Origin: Kitasatospora sp. MAA4
GTDB lineage: Bacteria; Actinomycetota; Actinomycetes; Streptomycetales; Streptomycetaceae
DNA length: 64,000 nt
Reading direction: 5' to 3'
Assembly: GCF_029893355.1 (NCBI RefSeq)
Contig: NZ_JARZAI010000001.1
Span: 372,001-436,000 of the forward strand
Part shown: positions 25,251 through 34,572 of the stretch, in pieces
Layout: each line of letters starts with the position of its first letter
Position numbering within the stretch: the stretch's first letter is position 1
Position numbers and translations under genes: made by a program
The notes under the pieces: model-generated
Database searches by the model: none
What the model was told of the DNA's origin: nothing
What the model saw: the letters and a program-made list of their open reading frames with translations, nothing else

Positions 25251-27769
25251 TGCGCGTCCCGCTTTCCTGGCTGCGTGAGTACGTCGACCTGCCCGCCGGT
25301 GAGACCGGCCGCGACGTCGCCGAGCGGCTGATCCGGGCCGGCCTGGAGGTCGAGACCGTCGAGCAGCTCGGCGGCGACCTCAAGGGCCCGCTGGTGGTCG
25401 GCCAGGTGCTGTCCATCGAGGAGCTCACCGAGTTCAAGAAGCCGATCCGGCACTGCTGGGTGAACGTCGGCGACGCCAACGGCACCGGCGAGCCGCAGGA
25501 GATCGTCTGCGGCGCCCGCAACTTCGCGGTCGGCGACAAGGTCGTCGTGGTGCTCCCCGGCGCCGTGCTGCCCGGCCCGTTCCCGATCGCCGCGCGGCAG
25601 ACCTACGGCCACACCTCGGCCGGCATGATCTGCTCGGCGCGCGAGCTCGGCATGGGCGACGACCACGACGGCATCATCGTGCTCCCCGAGCACTACGAGC
25701 CCGGCACCGACGCGATCGAGCTGCTCCAGCTGGTCGACGAGGTGCTGGACATCGCCGTCACCCCCGACCGCGGCTACTGCCTGTCGATGCGCGGGGTGGC
25801 CCGCGAGGCCGCCGCCGCGTACGGGCTGCCGCTGGCCGACCCGGCGCTGCTGGACGTGCCGCCGGCCAACTCCTACGGCTACCTGGTCAAGGTCGCCGAC
25901 CCGGTGGGCTGCGACCGCTTCGTCGCGCGCACGGTGACCGGCATCGACCCGGCCGCCAAGTCGCCGATCTGGCTTCAGCGCCGCCTGCAGAAGATGCACG
26001 TGAGGCCGATCTCGCTGACCGTCGACATCACCAACTACGTGATGCTGGAGGTCGGTCAGCCGCTGCACGCCTACGACCGCAACCGGGTGGACGGCCCGTT
26101 GCAGGTCCGCCGCGCGAGCGAGGGCGAGCTGCTCACCACGCTGGACGGCGTCAAGCGCAAGCTCTCCGCCGAGGACCTGCTGATCTGCGACAACTCCGGG
26201 CCGATCGGCCTGGCGGGTGTCATGGGCGGCGCCTCGACCGAGATCCTCGACCCGGTGGCCGACCCGGAGACCGGCGAGGTCACCGGGTCCACCGAGGTGA
26301 TCATCGAGGCCGCGCACTTCGACCCGGTCGCGGTCGCCCGCAGCGCCAAGCGGCACAAGCTGCCCTCCGAGGCCTCCAAGCGCTTCGAGCGCGGGGTGGA
26401 CCCGGAGGCGGCGCGCGCCGCCGCCCAGCGCGCGGTGGACCTGCTGGTGCTGATCGCCGGCGGTACGGCCGAGGCCGGCGTCACCGACATCGCGGCCCCG
26501 CGCCCGATGCGCACCATCACCATCGCCGCCGACCTGCCCGACCGGGTCGCCGGCACCGAGTACGGCCGCGAGACCGTCACCCGGCGCCTGCAGGAGGTCG
26601 GTTGCGCGGTCTCCGGCTCCGACGTCCTGGAGGTCACCCCGCCGACCTGGCGCCTGGACCTCACCGACCCCAACGACCTGGCGGAGGAGGTCATCCGGCT
26701 GGAGGGCTACGACAACGTCCCCGCCCGGATGCCCACCGTCCCGCCGGGCCGCGGTCTCACCGAGGCGCAGCGGATGCACCGCCGGGTCGGCGTGGCACTG
26801 GCCGCGGCCGGCTACGTCGAGGTCAACAACTACCCGTTCCTCGGGGACGCGGCCTTCGACGCACTGGGCCTGGACAAGGACGACGCGCGCCGGCGCACCG
26901 TCAAGCTGGTCAACCCGTTGAACGACGAGGAGCCGGCGCTGCGCACCACGCTGCTGCCGGGCCTGCTCGCCACCCTGCGGCGCAACGTCGGCCGAGGCAA
27001 CACCGACCTGGCGATCTTCGAGGCGGGCCTGGTCTTCCGGCCCAAGTCCGAGCTCCTGGTCGCGCCGCGCCCGCCGGTCGACCGCCGTCCCACGGCCGAG
27101 GAGCTGGCCGCGCTGGACTCCGCGCTGCCCGACCAGCCGCGCCGGATCGCGGTCGCGCTGGCCGGCGAGCGGCAGCCGTCCGGCTGGTGGGGCGCCGGTG
27201 CGCCGTCCGGTTGGGCCGACGCCGTCGAGGCGGCTCGTACGGTGGCCCGTGCGGCCGGGGTGGAGCTGGAGGTCCGCCAGGACCAGCACGCCCCCTGGCA
27301 CCCGGGCCGCTGCGCGGCGCTCTACGCCGCGGGCACCGACCGGCTGGTCGGCCACGCCGGCGAGCTGCACCCGCGGGTCCTCAAGGCAATGCACCTGCCC
27401 GAGCGCACCAGCGCGATGGAGCTGGACCTGGACGCGCTGAGCGCCGACGGCGCGCGGCGCGTCGAGGGCCCGGCGGTCTCCGGCTTCCCGGTGGCCACCC
27501 AGGACGTCGCGCTGATCGTGGACCGCGACGTCCCGGCGGCCCGCGTGGAGCTGGCGCTGCGTGAGGGCGCGGGTGAACTGCTGGAGGCCATCCGGCTGTT
27601 CGACGTCTTCGAGGGCGAGCAGGTGGGCGAGGGCAAGAAGTCGCTGGCGTACGCGCTGCGCTTCCGCGCCACCGACCGCACGCTGACCGCCGACGAGGCC
27701 TCCGCCGCCCGCGCGGCGGCCGTGGCCTCGGCTGAGGCCAGCACGGGCGCGGTCCTGCGCGGCGCGTAG
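25250..27769 (+). CDS. pheT: Phenylalanine-tRNA ligase beta subunit
   Basis: An 839-residue beta subunit of normal length. Domains in order: B1 ([15 protein letters not shown]), EMAP-like OB fold with the [10 protein letters not shown] strand (residues about 45-155), B3/B4 editing region ([18 protein letters not shown], then the [18 protein letters not shown] segment), B5, the catalytic-like core ([20 protein letters not shown]) and a C-terminal ferredoxin-fold anticodon-binding domain ([20 protein letters not shown]). The ATG shares its A with the TGA of pheS, so translation is coupled. The B3/B4 domain hydrolyses mischarged Tyr-tRNA-Phe. Confidence 0.97.
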   Translation: MRVPLSWLREYVDLPAGETGRDVAERLIRAGLEVETVEQLGGDLKGPLVVGQVLSIEELTEFKKPIRHCWVNVGDANGTGEPQEIVCGARNFAVGDKVVVVLPGAVLPGPFPIAARQTYGHTSAGMICSARELGMGDDHDGIIVLPEHYEPGTDAIELLQLVDEVLDIAVTPDRGYCLSMRGVAREAAAAYGLPLADPALLDVPPANSYGYLVKVADPVGCDRFVARTVTGIDPAAKSPIWLQRRLQKMHVRPISLTVDITNYVMLEVGQPLHAYDRNRVDGPLQVRRASEGELLTTLDGVKRKLSAEDLLICDNSGPIGLAGVMGGASTEILDPVADPETGEVTGSTEVIIEAAHFDPVAVARSAKRHKLPSEASKRFERGVDPEAARAAAQRAVDLLVLIAGGTAEAGVTDIAAPRPMRTITIAADLPDRVAGTEYGRETVTRRLQEVGCAVSGSDVLEVTPPTWRLDLTDPNDLAEEVIRLEGYDNVPARMPTVPPGRGLTEAQRMHRRVGVALAAAGYVEVNNYPFLGDAAFDALGLDKDDARRRTVKLVNPLNDEEPALRTTLLPGLLATLRRNVGRGNTDLAIFEAGLVFRPKSELLVAPRPPVDRRPTAEELAALDSALPDQPRRIAVALAGERQPSGWWGAGAPSGWADAVEAARTVARAAGVELEVRQDQHAPWHPGRCAALYAAGTDRLVGHAGELHPRVLKAMHLPERTSAMELDLDALSADGARRVEGPAVSGFPVATQDVALIVDRDVPAARVELALREGAGELLEAIRLFDVFEGEQVGEGKKSLAYALRFRATDRTLTADEASAARAAAVASAEASTGAVLRGA

Positions 27770-27786
27770 CCCGCAGCCTGCATCCG

Positions 27787-27821
27787 AAGGGGCCCCGACC
27801 GTTTCGCGGTCGGGGCCCCTT
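27787..27821 (+). terminator. Terminator of pheST
   Basis: Perfect 15-bp stem (AAGGGGCCCCGACCG / CGGTCGGGGCCCCTT) with loop TTTCG, 17 nt after the pheT stop. Confidence 0.85.
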
Positions 27822-27855
27822 CCGGCGTCTAAATCCGGGGCGCCGTCGGTTGATT

Positions 27856-27979
27856 GCACGGTACGGTAGTTCAACGGGAGAACACCTCGATTTCAGCATG
27901 ATCCGCACTCTTCACCGTGCCGGCGTGAGCAATTGGGCGGCACACCTCGGGCCCGGGAACTGGATACGTTCCCGGGCCC
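27856..27979 (+). ncRNA. Candidate structured RNA with tRNA-like half and terminator
   Basis: 27856-27862 (GCACGGT) pairs perfectly with 27914-27920 (ACCGTGC) like a 7-bp acceptor stem. Two bases inside begin a D-arm-like region with GTTC (27869-27872) pairing with GAAC (27880-27883). The enclosed segment is 51 nt, too short for a tRNA, with no T-arm and no convincing anticodon stem. It is followed by a 12-bp perfect hairpin GGGCCCGGGAAC / GTTCCCGGGCCC (27949-27979) ending 33 nt before the next gene. It could be a small RNA, a leader/attenuator for the PAP2 gene, or a decayed tRNA; the pairing could also be chance. Confidence 0.3.
27949..27979 (+). terminator. Hairpin upstream of the PAP2 gene
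   Basis: Perfect 12-bp GC-rich stem with a 7-nt loop followed by TCCTTCGTCTT. It lies in the leader of the 28013 gene, so it either ends a short upstream RNA or attenuates that gene. Confidence 0.65.
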
Positions 27980-28012
27980 TCCTTCGTCTTCTCGCACAAA
28001 GGAGTACGTGCT

Positions 28013-28588
28013 GTGAGCGCCGCTGGAACCGCGGTGGCCCGTGCGGTCACCGACGTCCTGCAACCGCGCAACGTGCTGGTCGCCGGGCTGACCGGCCTGG
28101 GCGCCGCGGCGGCCGGCGACTGGACGGGCGCCGCCTGGGGGCTGTTCGCGGCCCTGTGCGCGGGGCTGGTCCCGGCCGGCTACATCGACTGGGAGCGCAA
28201 GCGCGGCACCTGGGGCGACCGGCACGTGGTCGACCGCACCAAGCGGGCGCCGATCTTCCTCGTCATCCTCGGCTCGATCGGCTGCGGCAGCCTGGTGATG
28301 GTCCTGGCGCACGCGCCGCACGACATCCTCACCGCGATGATCGCGCTGTGGGCGATGACCGTGGTGCTGCTCACCGTCAACACGGTGTGGAAGATCAGCG
28401 TCGACAGCGCGGTCGCCTCCGCGGTGGTGGCGATGCTGGCTGCGGTGCAGTCGCCCTGGTGGCTGCTGGCCTACCCGCTGGTGGCCGCGGTCTGCTGGTC
28501 GCGCGTCGCGCTGACGTACCACTCCGTCGCGCAGACGGTGGCCGGCGCCTCGCTGGGGCTGGCCACCGCGGGCGTCTGGCTGATCTGA
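28013..28588 (+). CDS. PAP2-superfamily integral membrane protein
   Basis: A 191-residue protein with five or six membrane helices. An early RTKRAPIFL segment and late SRVALTYHSVAQTVAGASLG resemble the PAP2 phosphatase signature (KxxxxxxRP ... SRxxxxxHxxxxVxAGxxxG), although the first motif is degenerate and the central PSGH motif is not apparent. It may therefore be a non-catalytic relative or act on an unusual lipid phosphate. GTG at 28013 with AAAGGAG 8 nt upstream. Monocistronic: a hairpin precedes it and a terminator follows. Confidence 0.82.
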   Translation: MSAAGTAVARAVTDVLQPRNVLVAGLTGLGAAAAGDWTGAAWGLFAALCAGLVPAGYIDWERKRGTWGDRHVVDRTKRAPIFLVILGSIGCGSLVMVLAHAPHDILTAMIALWAMTVVLLTVNTVWKISVDSAVASAVVAMLAAVQSPWWLLAYPLVAAVCWSRVALTYHSVAQTVAGASLGLATAGVWLI

Positions 28589-28591
28589 CGG

Positions 28592-28633
28592 CGCCTCACC
28601 TGCGGCCGGGTGAACCGGGCCGCAGGTGAGGCG
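28592..28633. terminator. Bidirectional terminator
   Basis: Perfect 15-bp stem (CGCCTCACCTGCGGC / GCCGCAGGTGAGGCG) with further CGG/CCG pairing inside, between convergent genes. Confidence 0.8.
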
Positions 28634-28645
28634 GGAGAGCCGACG

Positions 28646-29515
<870 letters not shown>

Positions 29516-29722
29516 TTATCTGCCTTTCAAGACTCCGCCGGGCGGGATCACCGCCCATGTCGTTCGACCGTACTACTCCGAGCGGCTGAATCCTCCACTC
29601 GCCCTGCTGTTCGGCCGATCGGATGAGGTGTTCGCGCTTGCCCGTGTGGCCCAGCGCACGCGCCCGGCGTGCGGGCGCATGCTGTCGGCCGGGGCCCAGG
29701 CGGGGGCGGAGGGAGCGCGAGC

Positions 29723-30541
29723 ATGCGGAGCGGGACGCTGGACGGACAGGTGGCCCTGATCACCGGCGCGGGGCGGGGCATCGGCCGCGAGATCGCCCTC
29801 GGCCTGGCCGCCGAGGGCATGGCGGTGGGCCTGGTCGGCCGCACCCAGGAGCGCCTGATCCAGACGTTGAAGGACTGCGTGCGCCTCGGCGCCCGGGGCA
29901 TCGCGCTCTCCGCGGACGTCGCCAGGCCCGGCGCGGTGCGCGAGGCGGTCCGCACCGTGGAGCGCGACCTCGGCCCGATCGACCTGCTGGTCAACAACGC
30001 GGGCCAGATCGACCGGGCCGAGGAGCCGATCTGGGAGGTCGACTCGGCCCAGTGGTGGCAGGTGGTGGAGGTCAACCTGCGCGGCCCGTTCAACCTGATG
30101 CGCAGTGTGCTGCCGGGCATGGTGCAGCGCCGGCGCGGGCGGATCCTCAACCTCAACTCCGGCTTCGCGCTGCGCCCCGACGGCCGCTACACCGCGTACG
30201 CGACGTCCAAGGGCGCGCTGCTCCAGCTCTCCGACAACATCGCCGACTCGCTGGCCGCGCACCAGGTGGTGGTGCTGGACATCAGCCCGGGTGCGGTGGC
30301 CACCGACATGACCGCCGGGATGCCGATGTTCGCGGGGATGAAGGAGTGGAACTCCATCCCGTACATGGTCGCGGTCGCGGTGGACGCCGCCCGCGGCCGG
30401 TTCGACGCGCTGCACGGGCGCTTCGTCCACGCGGGGCGGGACAACCTGGAGCAGCTGCTCGCACGGGCCGACGAGATCCGCGAGCTGGACGCCCGCACCC
30501 TGCGGCTGCGTCCGTACGGGGCTGACGACCCGTTGGCCTGA
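29723..30541 (+). CDS. Short-chain dehydrogenase/reductase
   Basis: A 272-residue classical SDR: TGAGRGIGREIALGLA, GRTQERLIQTL, LVNNAGQIDRAEEP, NLNSGFALRP (catalytic Ser), YTAYATSKGALLQL (Tyr/Lys) and VLDISPGAVATDM. Arg after beta-2 suggests NADPH. A C-terminal extension of about 40 residues (FVHAGRDNLEQLLARADEIR) is longer than in FabG. ATG at 29723 preceded by GGAGGGAG. Divergent from the 3-hydroxybutyryl-CoA dehydrogenase gene; substrate unknown. Confidence 0.9.
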   Translation: MRSGTLDGQVALITGAGRGIGREIALGLAAEGMAVGLVGRTQERLIQTLKDCVRLGARGIALSADVARPGAVREAVRTVERDLGPIDLLVNNAGQIDRAEEPIWEVDSAQWWQVVEVNLRGPFNLMRSVLPGMVQRRRGRILNLNSGFALRPDGRYTAYATSKGALLQLSDNIADSLAAHQVVVLDISPGAVATDMTAGMPMFAGMKEWNSIPYMVAVAVDAARGRFDALHGRFVHAGRDNLEQLLARADEIRELDARTLRLRPYGADDPLA

Positions 30542-30560
30542 GCGCCGGGCGGGGCGCGCC

Positions 30561-31436
30561 TCAGGCCATCAGCTCGCTGGCGGTCACCGCGCTCAGGCCG
30601 CGCTGCCCGAGCGCGTCCAGCAGGCTCGGCAGGGTGTCCACGGTGCCCTGGTGGCCCATGTGCAGGGCGATCACCGACCCCGCCTTCACCGAGGCGAGGA
30701 TCCGGCGCTGGACGACCTCGCCGCCCGGATCGGTGTAGTCGCGCGGGTCGAGGCTGAAGGAGAGGCAGTGCTCGTAGCCCACCTTGCGGGCCTGGTCCTT
30801 CACCCGTGCGGTGGCGTACTGGGCGGCGGAGGGGCGGAACCAGCGGCCGATCGAGCCGGTGAGCTCCTGGAGGCGGTCGGCGCACTCGGAGATCTCGGCG
30901 TACGCGCGGTCGGCCGACATGCTGCTGATGTCCAGGTGGTTCTGGGTGTGGTTGCCGAGCTCGTGACCGGCGCTCAGGATCCGCTTGGCCATCTGCGGCT
31001 GCTGGTCCAACCAGGTGCCGACGGCCAGCACGGTCACCCGGGCACCGTGCTGCTCGGCGGCCTCCAGGATGGCGGTGGCCAGCTCGGGGTCGCCCTGGCC
31101 GTGGAAGGTCAGCGCGACCTGGGGGCGGTCGCCGGAGCCGGTGACCACCTCGAACGGGGTGTCCTCGGGCAGCGGCGTGAGCACCGGGGGCGTCGGCGCG
31201 GCGGGGCTGGGCGAGGCGGCGGCGCTCGCGGCCGCCGGGGCGGGCGGGGCGGGCGGGTCGGAGCCCGGGACCGGGCCGGCGGCGGCCGGTGGTCGGCCCG
31301 GCGCTACGAGCGAGGTGGGCAGCGGTCTGCCCGCGCCGGCGGCCTCCTTCCCACAGGCCGGGAGGAAGGCGCCCGCCGCGGTGAGGGCGGCCAGCTGGGC
31401 AGCGGTACGCAGAATCCTGCGGCGGTCGACAGTCAT
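30561..31436 (-). CDS. Polysaccharide deacetylase (NodB-like) lipoprotein
   Basis: A 291-residue secreted lipoprotein. The N-terminus has DRRRILRTAAQLAAL (twin-arginine-like) and lipobox FLPAC with Cys28. A Pro/Ala-rich linker of about 70 residues precedes the NodB domain. Motif 1 is LTFHGQGDP in place of the canonical TFDDGP; motif 2 is HELGNHTQNH, keeping the HxxxH metal pair; RWFRPSAAQY is motif 3; ALHMGHQGTV is near the C-terminal His motif. The altered motif 1 changes the usual catalytic Asp, so activity on N-acetyl groups of chitin or peptidoglycan is uncertain. Downstream of the GH13 gene on the same strand (58-bp gap). Confidence 0.86.
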   Translation of the reverse strand: MTVDRRRILRTAAQLAALTAAGAFLPACGKEAAGAGRPLPTSLVAPGRPPAAAGPVPGSDPPAPPAPAAASAAASPSPAAPTPPVLTPLPEDTPFEVVTGSGDRPQVALTFHGQGDPELATAILEAAEQHGARVTVLAVGTWLDQQPQMAKRILSAGHELGNHTQNHLDISSMSADRAYAEISECADRLQELTGSIGRWFRPSAAQYATARVKDQARKVGYEHCLSFSLDPRDYTDPGGEVVQRRILASVKAGSVIALHMGHQGTVDTLPSLLDALGQRGLSAVTASELMA

Positions 31437-31494
31437 CGCTGGTCAGCATAAATACGACATATCGCCCGGGCGATTCGGCGGCGGATCGCAGCGT

Positions 31495-33069
31495 CTATGT
31501 GCTGGTCCGCAGCCGGAAGATCCCGTACGAGAAGCCGCCCGCCCGGATCGTCCCCCCGGCCAGCTCCACCCCGTGCACGGCAAGGGGCTCCCCCCGGCCG
31601 AGCGTGCGGGGCAGCGCGACCTCGACGCCGTCGCGGCGGGGGTTGACCACCACCAGGTGCGTGCCGCCGCGCAGGTGGACCAACGGGTAGTCCTCGTACA
31701 GGACTTCGACGCTGCCGGTGGGACCGAGCGCGGGTGTCCCGCGGCGCAGCCGGATCAGCCCGCGCACGTGCTGGAGCAGCGAGTCGGGATCGGCGCGCTG
31801 GGCCGCGACGGTGGGGCGCCCGGGATCGGGGTCGATCGGGAGGTAGTGGTCGGCGGCGGGAGCGGTGGAGAACCCGGCACCCGGGCCGTCGTCCCACTGC
31901 ATGGGGGTGCGCGAGCCCTGGCGCTGCTCGGTGCCGAACTGACTGCCCTCCTTCTCCGGCAGCCCGGGGACGAAGCGCATGCCGATCTCGTCGCCGTAGT
32001 AGATCACCGGCAGGGTCGGCCAGCTCAGCAGGAAGGCGAAGGCGGCCGGGAGTTGCTCGCGGGTGCGCGGGCCGCAGGCCAGCCGGGAGAAGTCGTGGTT
32101 GGCGGTGGGCAGCGCGATCTGGCCGCGGCCGTCTACGGCGGCCTCGGCGTGCCGCCAGGCGGTCAGGAACTCGGCCGTCGATCCGCGCCCCGCGGCGTCG
32201 AACCAGCAGGGTTCGCCGTGCGCCCAGGTTCCTTGACTGCCCGTCCCGTTGTCCCAGAGCGAGCGCATCGCCCGGCCGCGGAAGTGCAGGAAGAAGTCGG
32301 CGTGCAGGCCGGCCGGGACGGAGAGCGCCGGGTCGCCCCACTCGGCGAGCAGCACCCGGTCGGGGTAGTGGGCGTCCAGCCAGCCGCGCAGCTCGCCCCA
32401 GAGCCGGCCGGTCTCCCGGTACCCCGGATCGTCCTTGACCAGCGAGGAGGCCATGTCCACCCGGAAGCCGGCCACGCCGAGGTCGAACCAGTGCGCCATG
32501 ATCTCCCGCAGGGCGGCCCGGTTCGCCAACGGCCCGGGGGCGTCGACCGGTTGGCGCCAGGGCTCGGCGGGGTCGGGGCGGGCGTAGCCGAAGTTCAGTG
32601 CGGGCTGGATCGGGTAGAAGTTGGCGCGGTAGAAGCCGCCGCGCGCACCCTGGTTGGGGATCCACTCACCGACCGGCGCAGTGATCCGGTCCGACCAGAT
32701 GTAGCGGTCGTCCCCCGGGGTCTGCGCGGAGTGCCGGAACCAGGGGTGGCGGTGCGAGGTGTGACCCGGCACCAGGTCGAGCAGTACCCGGATGCCGCGC
32801 CGGCCGGCCGCCTCGACCAGCGCGACGAGGTCGGCGGTGGTGCCGTAGCGCGGCGCGATCGCCAGGTAGTCCTCGACGTCGTAGCCCGCGTCGCCGAACT
32901 CCGAGGCGAAGCACGGGCTGAGCCAGAGCGCGGTGACCCCCAGCCAGGCCAGGTGGTCCAGGCGGGCGGTGATCCCGGGCAGGTCGCCGATGCCGTCGCC
33001 GTCGGAGTCGGCGTAGCTCTGCGGGTAGATCTGGTAGAGCACGGCGTCGGCGAGCCAGTCGGGCGTCAT
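31495..33069 (-). CDS. GH13 alpha-glucosidase / alpha-amylase-family hydrolase
   Basis: A 524-residue cytosolic GH13 enzyme without a signal peptide. (beta/alpha)8 motifs: YQIYPQSYADSDGDGIGDLP, WLSPCFASEFGDAGYDVEDY, LLDLVPGHTSHRHPWF, FRVDMASSLVKD (nucleophile Asp), VLLAEWG (acid/base Glu) and LPTANHDFSRL (third carboxylate), with a C-terminal beta domain. It most resembles oligosaccharide alpha-glucosidases or trehalose-related hydrolases. One point: ANHDFSRL has F where HDxxR or HDQPR is common. Located between the PLP decarboxylase gene (34 bp upstream) and the deacetylase gene. Confidence 0.92.
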   Translation of the reverse strand: MTPDWLADAVLYQIYPQSYADSDGDGIGDLPGITARLDHLAWLGVTALWLSPCFASEFGDAGYDVEDYLAIAPRYGTTADLVALVEAAGRRGIRVLLDLVPGHTSHRHPWFRHSAQTPGDDRYIWSDRITAPVGEWIPNQGARGGFYRANFYPIQPALNFGYARPDPAEPWRQPVDAPGPLANRAALREIMAHWFDLGVAGFRVDMASSLVKDDPGYRETGRLWGELRGWLDAHYPDRVLLAEWGDPALSVPAGLHADFFLHFRGRAMRSLWDNGTGSQGTWAHGEPCWFDAAGRGSTAEFLTAWRHAEAAVDGRGQIALPTANHDFSRLACGPRTREQLPAAFAFLLSWPTLPVIYYGDEIGMRFVPGLPEKEGSQFGTEQRQGSRTPMQWDDGPGAGFSTAPAADHYLPIDPDPGRPTVAAQRADPDSLLQHVRGLIRLRRGTPALGPTGSVEVLYEDYPLVHLRGGTHLVVVNPRRDGVEVALPRTLGRGEPLAVHGVELAGGTIRAGGFSYGIFRLRTST

Positions 33070-33103
33070 GCCGTTCAGGGTAGGGGGCGCGGGGCCGCTG
33101 TCG

Positions 33104-34489
33104 TCAGAGGGCGTCGGCGGCGCCGATCAGGGCGCGGGCGATCCGGTGGGCGTCCTGCTCGGTGGTGCGCCAGTTGCTGAACGCGGCGCGCAGCGCCGGG
33201 ACGCCCTGGTAGAGCGTCGGCGTCACGAACACCTCGCCGGCCGCCGCGCCTGCCAGCGCGGCCAGCCGCTGCGCGGTGGGCTCCTCGGCGAGGGTGAAGC
33301 AGACCACGTTGAGCCGGACGGGTGCCGCCAGCCGCAGCCGCGGCGCCGCCTCCAGCGCGGCGCCGAGCGTGCGGGCGCCCGCCACGCAGCGCTCGACGAT
33401 CTCCCGAACGCCGTCCCGCCCGTATGCGCGCAAGGTGAACCAGGCCGGCAGGGCGCGCAGTCGCCGGGAGTTCTCGGGGGTGAGGTGGACGAAGTCCGGC
33501 ACCTCGCCGAGCGGGCCGAGGTAGGCCGCCGCGTTCTGGAAGACCCGGGCCTGAAGGTCGGGGCGGCGGGTGAACTGGACGGCGCTGTCGTAGGGGACGT
33601 TGAGCCATTTGTGCAGGTCGATGCAGATCGAGTCGGCCAGGTCGAGCCCGTCGACCAGGTGCGCGTGCTCGGGCGACAGCGCCGCGAAGGCCCCGAAGGC
33701 GCCGTCCACGTGCAGCCAGAAGGGGTAGCGCTGCCGCAGCGCGGCCAGCGCCCGCAGGTCGTCGAAGTCGACGCTGTTGACCGTGCCCGCGTTGGCCACC
33801 ACGATGCACGGGCCGTCCGCCGCCGCGAGCGCGCGTTCCAGCGCCGCCGGGTCGACGGCCTCGCGGCCCGGCAGCCGGTCCACCGCGACCAGCGCCTCGC
33901 GGCCCAGGCCCAGCACCGACAGCGCCTTGCCGACGCTGGAGTGCGGGCTGCCGGACAGCACCCGGACCCGGCCCAGCGCGCCCGCGCCCTGCTCGGCCGG
34001 CGAGACCCCGAGCTGCTCGCCCAGCCACTCGCGGGCGACCGCCAGGCCGGTGGTGTTGGACTGCGTCGCGCCGCTCACGAAGGCGCCGCCGTGCTCGGGG
34101 CCCAGGCCGAAGAGCTCGCGCAGCCAGGCCAGCGTCTGCCGCTCCAGGTGCTGGCCGGCCGGGTCGGCCGAGGAGTTGGGGTTCTGGTCGTAGGTGCTGG
34201 TCAGCCAGTCGCCGGCCAGGGCGGCCGGGGTGGCGCCGCCGGTGACGAAGCCCAGGTAGCGCGGCCCGGCGCTCGCCGAGAGGGCGGGCTCCCAGTCGGC
34301 GGTGAACTCCTCCAGCGCGCGCTCCAGCCCCACGCCCGCCTCGTCCAGCGGCGCGCGAGGGGGGACGGCTGCGCCGAGGTCGACCACCGGGCGCTCCGGC
34401 AGCCCGTCCAGGAATCCCACCGCCCGCTTGCGGACGGCCTCCAGCAGGTCGGGCAGCCGGTCGAGGTCGGTGGCGAGCTGGGGGTGCAT
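33104..34489 (-). CDS. PLP-dependent group II decarboxylase-like aminotransferase-fold protein
   Basis: A 461-residue fold-type I PLP enzyme of the aromatic-L-amino-acid/glutamate decarboxylase family. Landmarks: GPRYLGFVTGGATPAALAGD, GAFVSGATQSNTTGLAVARE (cofactor phosphate site), SPHSSVGKALSVLG with the PLP-stacking His, NAGTVNSVDFDDL, FWLHVDGAFGAFAAL and CIDLHKWLNVPYDS with the Schiff-base Lys. Substrate unknown. ATG at 34489. It precedes the GH13 gene by 34 bp, so they may share a transcript, but no pathway link is evident. Confidence 0.9.
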   Translation of the reverse strand: MHPQLATDLDRLPDLLEAVRKRAVGFLDGLPERPVVDLGAAVPPRAPLDEAGVGLERALEEFTADWEPALSASAGPRYLGFVTGGATPAALAGDWLTSTYDQNPNSSADPAGQHLERQTLAWLRELFGLGPEHGGAFVSGATQSNTTGLAVAREWLGEQLGVSPAEQGAGALGRVRVLSGSPHSSVGKALSVLGLGREALVAVDRLPGREAVDPAALERALAAADGPCIVVANAGTVNSVDFDDLRALAALRQRYPFWLHVDGAFGAFAALSPEHAHLVDGLDLADSICIDLHKWLNVPYDSAVQFTRRPDLQARVFQNAAAYLGPLGEVPDFVHLTPENSRRLRALPAWFTLRAYGRDGVREIVERCVAGARTLGAALEAAPRLRLAAPVRLNVVCFTLAEEPTAQRLAALAGAAAGEVFVTPTLYQGVPALRAAFSNWRTTEQDAHRIARALIGAADAL

Positions 34490-34572
34490 CGGGCGGCTCC
34501 GTTCGTCGGGTACGGGCCGACCCTAGGCGCGGAGCACTGGCGGCGTCCCGAGCCACTTGGGATCAAGTGGAC

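Noticed and set aside
25175..27874. 899-codon minus-strand open frame
   Set aside because: Antisense shadow of pheT, produced by high third-position GC; no family similarity.
27856..27920. A true tRNA gene
   Set aside because: The enclosed sequence lacks a T-arm and an anticodon stem; kept only as a tRNA-like candidate.
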